Below are positions 29,020 through 38,400 of a stretch of DNA of 39,652 nt, piece by piece. This stretch comes from Nemertoderma westbladi. Its lineage: Eukaryota; Xenacoelomorpha; Nemertodermatida; Nemertodermatidae. The position numbers and the translations under genes were made by a program. The notes under the pieces are model-generated. The model worked only from the letters and a program-made list of their open reading frames with translations. It ran no database searches and was not told where the DNA came from. The DNA lies in NCBI GenBank assembly GCA_032718475.1, contig JAUCBJ010005757.1, forward strand, positions 1-39,652. The letters are read 5' to 3'. The first letter of the stretch is position 1. The number at the start of each line of letters is the position of its first letter.

Positions 29020-32000
29020 ATGTCTGATACTAAGCAGAACCTGTCAGACAGTCTACTAGATACAATGGATATCCTGCTCGGGCAGATGCAGGAGACTGTC
29101 CAGCAATTCAAGGGCACAGTAAGGGAAAGTAGGCTAGAGTTGCAAGAAGTGCAGCAAAGTATCGCGCTTGAACGCGATAAATTAGTAAATACCCAAAAGG
29201 GTATACCACCACCCTCTGTAACAATGTGTCAACCTGTTAGGTCTGAAGTATTGCATGCGCAAGGTGTGGAGCCTACACGCATATATACTGCTAGCGAAGT
29301 AGAAACTCCTATAGTGAACCCTATTAAGGGTAATTATAGACCTGTTGATAATGATATTCCCTATAGAACTGATCATAATCCGAGAAATTTATATACCGAT
29401 AACTCGATATTAAATAGCACGATGGCCCAAGAAAGTTTTACGCGTCAAATGGCTAGAACCGAAGCCCGGCAAGCGGTAAAGGTGGGAGAGATCGTTAAGT
29501 TCAATGGAGATGAGATGAAATGGTTACCTTTTAATGAATATTACAAAGATAACATACAGAACTCCGTACTATCTAATGGAGAAAAACTTAGATACCTCAT
29601 CGAGTGCTTGGAAGGATCTCCCAAGTCAATGGCGTTAAAATTTATTGGACATCCAGATGGATTAAGACAAGTTTGGGATACACTAAACATCAGGTATGGT
29701 AATAGGAATGACATAGCTGGGTATTTGTATGCAAAATTAATGGCGCCCCGAAAGTTTCTTAGCAGCGGGATTATAGAGTTTTCCGATGAGATTCAGGAGA
29801 TCTGTAGACAATTAGATTGGCTAGGTAAGTCTCATGAATACCAGAATTCTATGGTTGTAAGAGCCTTAGCATCTGCTTTGCCCAAGGGTGGAGTAGGTAC
29901 ACGCTGGGATAAGAAGGTGTTATATATGATGGAACAACAACGACGAGACCCTACCATGACTGATCTCATGTCATTCTTAGATAGAGAAGTGAAATTACAG
30001 CTCCTAAGGCAGTCCAGAGAGAAGACATTGGAAAACAAGGTAAGTGAGAAACCCGTTTCTAGGAGAAGGGTAACACCAGTATGTTATACCGACGACGGTG
30101 AAAGCCAAACCTCTCAAGGAGAGGACAGCGGGAAAGACACTGACAGGCCTTATTATGTCAATAAAATGCCTAAAGAACAGGTAAGTAAATCCAAGTCTCG
30201 ACCCAATGACAGAAGGGAACCGGTACAAAAAACCCCTCCTACGTCTCCTAAAGGAATTCAGGTGAGAAAGCCCGAGGAAAGAACAAGTGTGCACCACATA
30301 GCACAGGTTAAAGTAAGTAACATCAAGCCGAAATGTGTGCTGTGCGACGGGCCCCACCGTTTAAATGCGTGTGATAAATTCCTGAGGAAATCACTCGAGG
30401 ATAGACGTGAAGTCATGTGGGATAAGCGGTTGTGTTATAATTGCCTCAGACGAGGACACCAACGGCGAACCTGTAACTCCGACGCAAGGTGTGCAAAGTG
30501 CGGCGCAAAACATCATATCTTGTTGCACACGGAATTCGAACGAAACAGCCCGAGTCAGGTAAGTGAGTCCGAACTACATGTCCAATTCAGTGATGTTAAC
30601 GACACTGATCAATCTGAGATGGAAGGATTCTATACGGACGAGTTCTCCGACCAAAACGAATCCTGTTACCTAATAAACACCACCGCAGTGTATCGAGCAC
30701 TCGTGTATGAGAAAGACACAGACAGCGACCTTACCTTAACTACTTCCGATCAACAACCATCTTGGAAAGCGCCAACTTCCAATATAGGAATCCGAGAGTT
30801 TCCTGTGGTGCAGGTAAGGGTGCACGGACCTAAACGGAGTTATGTAGTGAACGCCCTCCTGGACTCCGGCAGCACAGGAACATTCATCGATAAAGAGCTA
30901 GCCGAAGATATATTTGCTGGACAACCCAAGTTCCAAACTAAGCTCAACATGTCAGGCATTATGCAAGTTTGGAAATCTACAATAACAGCTGATTATTATG
31001 TAGGCGCGTTGTCCACCCCACAAGACGAACTAGGAGAATACAGTATAAGGTCAGTGAAAATGGTGGCTATAAAGAACTTCGCTACTACTCAAGCAGACCT
31101 TTATAATTGGGACGAGGATGAGAGCATCCAACATCTTAACATACCTCGATTCCAGACTGATTATCCTGGAGTGCAAATACTCATCGGCCAAAACGCGCAT
31201 GAGGCGCTGGAGACATTAGAGAAACGACCTGCTCAACCGCAGCCACTACAGACCTATGCGGTAAGAACTAGAGTAGGTTGGTACCTTACTGGACCTTCCC
31301 GTAGAACGCTCAGGGAAAGACTGCTTCAAGATCGCGTCTGCCAGCGGAGTAAATGGGAAGATGATACTAGTGAGGGAGACGACCCAACTGAGGGAACACC
31401 ATACTCCTCAGATAATGACAATCTTAGCTCCAATGTAGATCAATGGAGATATTGCCCCAAGAAGTTTAATCCAACAGACATCGCTTCCAGAGGAGCAACT
31501 CCTCAAGAACTGACAGATACTATAGACCGGTTGGGTGAACCCGACTTCCTGAGTAAGGAGAATGAATGGCCTCCCCATCTTACTCCGACTGAGATTAGAC
31601 CAGCCAAGGGAGCGGAGAAAGTTAAACCTAAAACCCGGACGGGTGGAGCGGAGTTATTTGAACCCGGGATAGATCTGTCGGTATTGCATATTGCCAGGGA
31701 TGACGCCGTGGATCTGGACCTCCCCACCGCGAGTGGATCCTTCATGAAGATCAGAGAGAGCGATTGGAGCTCTGGAACATCAGACGTCTCGCAGGGACTC
31801 TCACCTCTCCTGCAGAGAGCGACGGACCACTATAGCTCCTGGAATCGGCTTTGTGACGCCGTCATATACTTTGAGCGATGTTTCTATCGTCACTATTCCA
31901 GGACGAAGAGGAAACCTGGAATTGTATTCAGGATGCAGCGACTCAATCACCCAGTCGGTCGTTTGTGTTTATCGGAAGGGAATGGAGGACTCTCCGGAAA

Positions 32001-32073
32001 CTGTGGAAGGCAAGATTCTCTTCCCACGACCACCTCCCTAATCCTTCAAACATCTAGGGACCCCATAACGTAA
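29020..32073 (+). CDS. BEL/Pao gag-protease polyprotein with in-frame deletion of the RT region
   Basis: An intact 1,017-codon frame. Residues 10-60 look like a coiled coil. From about 150, KFNGDEMKWLPFNEYYKD opens the DUF1759-type gag domain. Cys/His knuckles lie at about 438-500: CVLCDGPHRLNAC, CYNCLRRGHQRRTC and CAKCGAKHHILLH. The DUF1758-type aspartic protease has LLDSGSTGTFID (Asp about 615) and ends near GWYLTGPS (about 752). Only some 50 acidic residues follow before QWRYCPKKFNPTDIASRG (about 808), which normally comes after RNase H. So RT and RNase H are missing without loss of frame. YSSWNRLCDAVIYFER (about 945) is the usual start of the integrase region, but no DDE core follows and the last 60 residues look out of frame. 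Gag would package RNA; the copy cannot reverse-transcribe itself. Confidence 0.9.
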   Translation: MSDTKQNLSDSLLDTMDILLGQMQETVQQFKGTVRESRLELQEVQQSIALERDKLVNTQKGIPPPSVTMCQPVRSEVLHAQGVEPTRIYTASEVETPIVNPIKGNYRPVDNDIPYRTDHNPRNLYTDNSILNSTMAQESFTRQMARTEARQAVKVGEIVKFNGDEMKWLPFNEYYKDNIQNSVLSNGEKLRYLIECLEGSPKSMALKFIGHPDGLRQVWDTLNIRYGNRNDIAGYLYAKLMAPRKFLSSGIIEFSDEIQEICRQLDWLGKSHEYQNSMVVRALASALPKGGVGTRWDKKVLYMMEQQRRDPTMTDLMSFLDREVKLQLLRQSREKTLENKVSEKPVSRRRVTPVCYTDDGESQTSQGEDSGKDTDRPYYVNKMPKEQVSKSKSRPNDRREPVQKTPPTSPKGIQVRKPEERTSVHHIAQVKVSNIKPKCVLCDGPHRLNACDKFLRKSLEDRREVMWDKRLCYNCLRRGHQRRTCNSDARCAKCGAKHHILLHTEFERNSPSQVSESELHVQFSDVNDTDQSEMEGFYTDEFSDQNESCYLINTTAVYRALVYEKDTDSDLTLTTSDQQPSWKAPTSNIGIREFPVVQVRVHGPKRSYVVNALLDSGSTGTFIDKELAEDIFAGQPKFQTKLNMSGIMQVWKSTITADYYVGALSTPQDELGEYSIRSVKMVAIKNFATTQADLYNWDEDESIQHLNIPRFQTDYPGVQILIGQNAHEALETLEKRPAQPQPLQTYAVRTRVGWYLTGPSRRTLRERLLQDRVCQRSKWEDDTSEGDDPTEGTPYSSDNDNLSSNVDQWRYCPKKFNPTDIASRGATPQELTDTIDRLGEPDFLSKENEWPPHLTPTEIRPAKGAEKVKPKTRTGGAELFEPGIDLSVLHIARDDAVDLDLPTASGSFMKIRESDWSSGTSDVSQGLSPLLQRATDHYSSWNRLCDAVIYFERCFYRHYSRTKRKPGIVFRMQRLNHPVGRLCLSEGNGGLSGNCGRQDSLPTTTSLILQTSRDPIT

Positions 32074-33654
32074 CAACATATGGAGTGGGTGTGTGACTCT
32101 ATTATTTTATATTCTTTTATTATTTTTATATTTATGTATGTATTACTATGTAATTCTATTATAATCGTTTTCTTTAATTTTATTCAGTAGAATGTTATTT
32201 TAGCGATTATTTTGTAGAATAGTGCAATATATTCGTGTTTATTACGTACATACTTACTTATATTATATTTAGTGCGACGGCGAAGAAATAATTATTTTTT
32301 CTCTTTCCTTACTGTCCGTATTATATTATAAATACGTAACTACAGTAAGATGAAATGTCTGTACTTATTAAAGTACAATAAAGCCACTACTATATTTAAG
32401 TATTATTGGTAGGCAGAGTATTAGGAATGCAAAGTTCAGATCCTCGTGTCTCGGCTAAACCAAGCTCTGGGTAGACCTTGGAAACGACTTGCCTCTTCAC
32501 ACTGACATTGCTTCGTGCGATATTGCTCTCATACCGTATATTAAATAATACATATAGTAGCGTGATGTCCCTTTAACAGTAGCGTATAACGCAAAATAAA
32601 TCTGTTAAACCCTTTGACCATCTGTAATTCTAGTCGATTAAGATATCGTGGCACCCACCGATATACTTGAAAGACAAATTATAGAATCAGTGGTTAACGT
32701 CCCCAGACAAGTTCTGGAATAAATCGGTGCCCATCTCAAATATTAATTATTTAATATTTGCAAATCTAATAAATCAAAATCTGTAAAATTCAGATCCTTC
32801 AACAATTCTAGTCAATTAAGATATCGTAGCATTTACCGATATTCTTAAAAAAGACAATTGTCATAGAATTAAGGATCTTGTGTCCCTAGACATGTTCTAG
32901 AATCAAAATATGTCCATTTAATTATCAAATAATAAAATTTCAGGGAATAAATTTAAATTCATGCCTTTTAATGAATTTAATAAATTGCCATTTTTACGCA
33001 ATTTATAAAGTTCCCAAAATTCCATTAATTAATAGATCAAGGGAGCGGAGATTTATCTTATCATGCGTATGAGTGTGTGAAAGTCTCCCAAACATAGTCA
33101 ATAGCCGATAAAATTCATAAAGTCATGTATAAAACCGAACATTGACTATTAAAGAATACTATTAAATAACATCCCAGATCTGTATGCATTGGAACTACCC
33201 TAATTCTACCGCTAGCTTTGCATAATGTCACCATAGCAACAACCACGCTAGAATTAGAATTGAGTTAAACGAACAATAGAAAGCTTGTCCCATTGAATAG
33301 CATAGGGAATAAATAGCGCACTACTAGTATCCAAGGATACATAATAATACAGTGACATTCTGGAAGGCATTGACTAACGGACAAATGGCCCGAATGTGTG
33401 TAATTTGTGACAAGTTGTGTGTGTGGTATTTGTGAGTTTATAGGTGAATGTTACTGCTAAGGTGTGTTTACAGTAGCCAGTCGCAATCGTAAAGTAACCT
33501 AACTCTCCAAGGAATACCTGAAGTACATCTAAGCCTTTGGGACGGACAGTCGAGTGACTTGTGCCGGTTGTCGTTGTCGTTGTGCGGCTACGTCGTTGGC
33601 GAAAGTACGGCGGCGACGACACATCGGCGCTGAGGATCTCGTACTGTCCGGGGG
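32074..33654 (+). other. BEL 3' internal region, noncoding
   Basis: AT-rich, no recognisable pol sequence, so integrase is gone. It includes a 178-bp direct duplication and, at 33530-33660, a GC-richer patch (GTCGTTGTCGTTG, GGCGGCGACGAC). Confidence 0.65.
32627..32982 (+). repeat. diverged 178-bp tandem duplication
   Basis: ATTCTAGTCGATTAAGATAT at 32627 and ATTCTAGTCAATTAAGATAT at 32805 start two copies that share further blocks (ACCGATAT.CTT, CCCCAGACAAGTTCTGGAAT versus CCCTAGACATGTTCTAGAAT). Confidence 0.85.
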
Positions 33655-34038
33655 TTGATTGAAGTAGGCAGCGACGCCCGCTCGCCTAAATGTGGACTCA
33701 TTATAATATGGATAAACTCATATATAGCAGATATGACGGAGTTGATAGAAGATGGTCTTGGTATCGGGGAGCGATATACTCTACTTTTACAAGCGCTTGT
33801 TGATAGCTTAATACGCGGCGACGTTAGTCCAACTGCTGCGGAGGACGATGGTCGTTATATCGAACCGCCAATGTCCCAAGAGCAGCTCACGCGTGAGTTG
33901 GACTATAGAAAATTCGCTGCTCGATATACGCGGCGTAATGGTACGTATATGGGCTTCTTAACTACTGGTCATCCTATCGATTTACACAATACGGACTATG
34001 TCGACTATATATCCTGCCCAGCGGAGTCGGAACCATAA
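33655..34038 (+). CDS. unknown short ORF in the BEL 3' region
   Basis: A 127-codon frame; a better start may be the internal Met at 33733, just after TATATATAGCAG, an acceptor-like site, which would suggest expression from a spliced message as for third ORFs of some LTR elements. From there it reads MTELIEDGLGIGERYTLLLQ and later SQEQLTRELDYRKFAARYTR, amphipathic and charged, without membrane segment, signal peptide or known motif. I do not recognise it. It could be an accessory protein, a captured host fragment, or chance. Confidence 0.45.
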   Translation: MIEVGSDARSPKCGLIIIWINSYIADMTELIEDGLGIGERYTLLLQALVDSLIRGDVSPTAAEDDGRYIEPPMSQEQLTRELDYRKFAARYTRRNGTYMGFLTTGHPIDLHNTDYVDYISCPAESEP

Positions 34039-34241
34039 ACGGAAATTCGAATGCGAAAATTCTATTCGAAATCGACTCGAAAGAAAAGACACTTAAGAAA
34101 CAAATGGACGCGGTAACTCCAACGTATATTTGGAATTCTTGATAGAAGCATTGTAACAACAAATAAATATCACCCGCGTTTACCCTACCAGACGTGCGTC
34201 TTTGGTATTATTACGATAAATGCCCTAGACCCAACTAATAA
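34039..34241 (+). other. coding-like but broken stretch in the BEL 3' region
   Basis: In a second frame directly after the previous stop the sequence reads RKFECENSIRNRLERKDT, then a stop, then NVYLEFLIEAL. It may be a decayed continuation. Confidence 0.3.
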
Positions 34242-34445
34242 ACGGAAAGACATAAACATCCACGTAAACCGAAACTTGTTGACGTATCACCTATGCTCAC
34301 TCGGCTCGAACGATCCTGGAGTAAACCTACGATCAGAGTCCCGGAATACTCGGTCAAACCTCCTCATTCCTTAGTTGGACCTCAGACCTGCGATCTTGGT
34401 GGTGTCGCGGATCCTCGCGGACTGTATTCACTGTTCAAGATCTAG
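34242..34445 (+). pseudogene. 67-codon coding-like block, BEL 3' region
   Basis: Open between TAA at 34239 and TAG at 34443, with no early Met. Proline/basic composition (KPKLVDVSPMLTRLERSW, then VPEYSVKPPHSLVGPQTC) is unlike the AT-rich surroundings. It could be an internal exon or a frameshifted part of the same ORF as 33655-34038. Function unknown. Confidence 0.4.
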
Positions 34446-34751
34446 TGCTACCCTAACAATTAATCGGTAACACTCCGACAGTGATTTCTAGCTAGCCGCC
34501 CATCTTACCTAGCCGGATTGTGACGCGGACACCTAATATCACTATCCAACCGTATGGTCGTCCACGTTTAACGCGATACAACCCCTCATCAAGGTGAAGG
34601 AGAGCGTTGTACGAAACGAGTTAAACGCTATTTTATAAAGATCAAAAAGGAAACCTGCGTTTGTTCAGATAAACGTAAGTTATAACAGTGAGTCCAATCG
34701 ATAAACGAATTGGCCTTATCTCAATTCGATTGGGAAATCCAGAATCTCTAA

Positions 34752-35017
34752 GAAGTTATCGAACTTGGACGATCCTATTCTCTGCGAGAGTTTTTGGATG
34801 AACGTATCCAGCTACGAGCGGAGGAAAATCAGCTCGAGGAGAAGCATATCGAAACGGCAGATACCTCGACCACAATCCTACACCTTCTGATGCAATCATA
34901 TTGCACCCTTCACCCAGGAGTTATGGCCCTCCTAGTAAAGTGGCTCCCCCCAAAGAGAAAAAGACTCTTGCTAGCCTCAAAAAACTGCGTAAACGCCGTC
35001 TGCGTAAGAAAGACTAA
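34752..35017 (+). pseudogene. coiled-coil-like block with a basic C-terminus, BEL 3' region
   Basis: The frame from 34752 reads ELGRSYSLREFLDERIQLRA and EENQLEEKHIETAD, rich in charged heptad-like residues. A second overlapping frame open from 34802 to 35017 ends with APPKEKKTLASLKKLRKRRL and RKKD before a stop. The most natural reading is one protein with a frame change near 34860-34880 and a strongly basic, possibly RNA-binding or nuclear, tail. This is inference from composition only. Confidence 0.4.
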
Positions 35018-35095
35018 CTGTTTAGAGTATCTTTATGTTTTAGAAACTGTGATTTTTATATTTTATAGACTGAAAATCCCATTTTCTGGGAGCGG

Positions 35096-36330
35096 TGTAA
35101 AAGCCTTTGCTGAATTGCCCCGTTATTTTTATTATCTTTTACATTAAAATACTCTGTAGTTGATTTAATAAGTGTAAGAGACCGTATTATTGCTGTATCG
35201 GTGTTTTTAGAGGATCTAAGACCTATTTCCTCCGTATGTGTACTGTGAAAGGCATATTTTATGATTCTATGGCAATTCGTGACGCAAAAGGGTGATAGCT
35301 ACTCTTGAACAGTAGTTACTATGACTACGGTTAACAGCTGACATTCATACGTGTTGATTTCCTTTGTTCTACGGCGTCTCTCAGTTCAGTCAGCCAATGA
35401 GAGCGTTTTTGTGGCTCCTTGTACAGAGAATTTCCGAGAAATGACGAAATGCCTATGTGCAGTGTTTATCATTCAGTCTTGAGCCAAAGAAAGAACGGCT
35501 TAGAAATATTTTGTGCTGTACTGCTTTTTAGTCGTACACTGGTAGGTTTAATTATAAAGGGCATATATCCTTTAACTGACTGATTGATATATTCAAAACA
35601 ACTGACTACTTGAATATCTCATGCCTATGTGCACTGACATACCGGTACTGAATTGTTGTTTTATACTGCTATTTGCTGTCAGTTCTTCATAATATGGTTG
35701 ATGAATTATTATATTTGGAATAACGATAAATAACCCCGCAACCCAATATTCTTGATATACCGAAGGTAAGAGAGAAAGGTTACCAATAACGATTGTGACT
35801 TGTGTTAAAGTGGTTTGAAGTGAATCTAATGTTATTTGATAGACCCTACATGAGTCAGCCTGTGTTCCTTTTATATGTGACTAAAATCAGTGAAGATTGG
35901 CAGATTAGTGTGCAGTATTGTGCAGCATAGTGTATGAGTGAGTCTGTTAAAGAAGCAATTCCTAAAGAATGCGCCATATATGTGGATTATAATTAAGCCA
36001 TATCGTTGTGAGTAGTTTAAGTCATAACTCTGTTTATGTAGATAAAGCGCCACGTCCTAAAGGAACTGTTAATATTACCGAAGGTGAATAATATTGTCAG
36101 AGATTATATAATACTGTCAGTCGAATAATACATTAGGCTTACATAGCAATACAAATTAAACCGTCGAACCCAATCTCCCGGGAATATCCAGCGGGTGAAT
36201 GGTCGCGCACGGATTGGTTTCGACTAGTGTAGTGAATCAAATACTTGTCATAGACTAAAAAGCAGATTTATTATCTAGAAGACATTCTAATTTGGCGGGT
36301 TAAACTGCCAAAGGTCTGAAAGCGCGAACA
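35096..36330 (+). repeat. BEL 3' LTR, 1,235 bp
   Basis: Same ends as the left LTR. Preceded by TTTTCTGGGAGCGG, whose GGGAGCGG is a plausible polypurine tract. Followed by TSD TCGTC at 36331-36335. Confidence 0.95.
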
Positions 36331-36335
36331 TCGTC

Positions 36336-36523
36336 TTATTTTTGTTCGCTATAGTAAGTCGGTCTGGTCTGGTCTATCAGTGTGGACCAGTAGTTTCAGA
36401 CTTTTGATGACATGAGACATTGTCAGTCGGTATCGGTGGTTTCAGATTTTTGATAAAAACCGAAATAGGTCGGCCAATCATTGCTGAAATTAAATCAAAC
36501 TTGGTACGTACAGTAAGCAGTCC
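36336..36523 (+). repeat. dispersed repeat, partial copy (related to 38197-38320)
   Basis: GTCGGCCAATCATTGCTGAA with the following ATTAAATCAAACTTGGTACG matches 38197-38235. The copy is interrupted at 36524 by a SINE and continues at 36802 (GGTCAAAAGTATGGAAAAAG). Confidence 0.6.
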
Positions 36524-36532
36524 GTCAAAGTA

Positions 36533-36801
36533 AGTAAATTTTTCTTCGGCCGCTAGGCCAGGGATCACGCACAAAGTCTGACGACTGATTTCCTGTGCGG
36601 TCCCCCCAGAACTTACTCCCCAGAGGAAACTCCAGTACTCATTTAGCTACCAATGAAGGATGCAAGATGCGCCCTGGCTAGTCCCTTTAAAGCATTCGTG
36701 CCGAAACGAAAACTGCCCTGGGCCATGTGAGGATCGAACCCACGACCTACAGGAGATGTGAATTCAATGCAACCACTACACCAAGGTGGAACCTAATCAA
36801 G
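36533..36801 (-). mobile_element. tRNA-derived SINE with target duplication
   Basis: On the minus strand box A TTGGTGTAGTGGTT is at about 36784-36770 and box B GGGTTCGATCC at about 36741-36731. The unrelated body runs left to 36533. GTCAAAGTA at 36524-36532 and GTCAAAAGTA at 36802-36811 form a near-perfect target duplication, and the flanks belong to one dispersed repeat that it splits. Confidence 0.75.
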
Positions 36802-36899
36802 GTCAAAAGTATGGAAAAAGTCTGAAGTTTGGTCAAAAATGAGGAAGTCGTTACCGGTAGTTAAAGATTTTTGATGAATACCCAAATAAACCATGTCCC

Positions 36900-37078
36900 A
36901 GAATATAGTGTCATAAATCAGTGACCCCCCCCCTAATTTTCTACAAATCGTAATGAGATTTCATGAAATTTGAAACAGAGTTATTTTCACCTCCCTCCTC
37001 CTTGCTGGGTGAGCCAGAATTTTTATTTTTGCTTTCAATCTTTAGCTGCATGCGTTTAAAAAAAGTATCTCCGGCGAT
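36900..37078 (-). repeat. dispersed repeat, inverted copy
   Basis: Reverse complement of 38060-38200 (AAATTTGAAACAGAG, GGGTGAGCCAGAAT, GCGTTTAAAAAAAGT) with modest divergence. Confidence 0.75.
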
Positions 37079-37099
37079 ATTGCACCAGTCCCGCCGGAA

Positions 37100-37392
37100 G
37101 CAGGACAATTCGGTCCCGGACAATTCGGTCCGGACAATTCGGTCCCGGCCAATTTTGTCCAGGACAATTCGGTCCCATTAATTTTGTGTTTTGGGACCGA
37201 ATTGTCCGGGACCAAATTGCCTGGACCGAATTGTCCGAATACTGACTAGGACAATTCGGTCCCAAAACATGCATATTAATGGGACCGAATTGTCCGGGAC
37301 CGAATTTGTCAGGGACCGAATTATCCGGGACCGAATTGTCCGGGACCGAATTGTCCGGGACCGAATTGTCCGGGATCGAATTATCCGGGACC
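37100..37392. repeat. GGACCGAATTGTCC arrays in opposite orientation
   Basis: To about 37185 the units read GGACAATTCGGTCC (CGG); from 37195 they read GGACCGAATTGTCC. The two halves are reverse complements, so the locus can form a long hairpin. Unit length is 14-16 bp. Open frames on both strands here are repeat artefacts. Confidence 0.9.
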
Positions 37393-37576
37393 AAATTTAA
37401 TTGGTACTACTGTACTATATAATGGTGAATGTTCTAGAAACTTAAAAAGATATTATGGTAGCTAGTGGTTTTTTTACTAGCTAGCATTTTTTTGAAAATA
37501 AAAAAATCTTACTTTTTTTTGTTAACATTATAAGTTATTATGGTGTTTTTATGGAGCTTGTTGTCGGTTTGTGCTT

Positions 37577-37682
37577 GGACCGAATTGTCCGGGACCGAAT
37601 TGTCCGGACCGAATTGTCCGGGACCGAATTGTCCGGACCGAATTGTCCGTTGACCGAATTGTCCGGAACCGAATTGTCCGAC
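37577..37682 (+). repeat. second GGACCGAATTGTCC array
   Basis: About seven units of GGACCGAATTGTCCG in the same orientation as 37195-37392. CCAGTCCCGCCG lies just outside both distal ends (37086 and 37685). Confidence 0.9.
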
Positions 37683-37845
37683 ATCCAGTCCCGCCGCTGT
37701 TATTCTTCTACCTTAACGTTGTATTTGTTGGTACTGATGGAATGCTGGCCATGCAAAGATTCCAAATATGTAACACAATTTGAATTTATTTGAAAAATAG
37801 TGGAGATGTGGGCGTTCAAAAGATGCATGGTTTTGCATCTGCGCG

Positions 37846-38400
37846 AGGCTATTTTATTCTATTTAATAAATGCATCATAATCTGGAATATTTTGTTTATC
37901 CAAATACGTAGCTGGGCAACAATGCGTTACATCTTTAATCATACTATTACGTAGCTATTCATACTTTTAAAAATGTGCATGACCAGCTTTCCATTGGTAC
38001 CAAGAAACAGCTATAAGGTAGAAAAATAACTGCGGTGTAACTGGTGTAATATCGCTAGGGACACTTTTTTTAAACGCTTGTAGCTAAAGATTGAAAGCTA
38101 AAATAAACATTCTGGCTCACCCAGTCAGTGGTCGGGAGGTGAAACTATCTCTGTTTCAAATTTCATGCAATCTCATTAAGATTTGTAGAAAAATAAGTCG
38201 GTCACTCATTGATGAAATTAAACCAAACTTCGTACTGTACGTATACAGCCCGTCAAAAGCTTGGAAAGATTCTGATATTAGGTCAAAGATCAGCATTCTG
38301 TCTGTTGGTACCGATAGTTGTCACGGTAACTGGCTGGATCATAGAGTAAATGGGCGGCCGGTTATCGAGCGGGTGATGTTAAGAGTTTTGGGGTAGAAGT
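37846..38400 (+). repeat. dispersed repeat, longest copy
   Basis: TTTTATTCTATTTAATAAAT at 37852 matches the window start, and ACACTTTTTTTAAACGCTTG to TTTCAAATTTCATGCAATC at 38062-38172 matches 265-350. The tail matches 36466-36530 and 36802-36860. No protein recognised. Confidence 0.65.

Larger units (their letters stand above)
25598..36330 (+). mobile_element. BEL/Pao LTR retrotransposon, internally deleted (non-autonomous)
   Basis: Two 1,235-bp LTRs (TGTAAAAG...GCGAACA) enclose a 2.2-kb leader, one long gag-protease frame and a 3-kb 3' region. The gag has the BEL signature of a DUF1759-type capsid and three Cys/His knuckles, and the protease is DUF1758-like. RT, RNase H and integrase are missing. 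LTR near-identity means a recent insertion, so enzymes must have come from a related full element. Confidence 0.95.

Noticed and set aside
36941-37123. Short minus-strand frame overlapping the inverted dispersed repeat
   Set aside because: Falls in a repeat that has no shared frame with its other copies.
37056-37400. Repeat proteins with NSVPD or RIVRD units
   Set aside because: Artefacts of the GGACCGAATTGTCC arrays.
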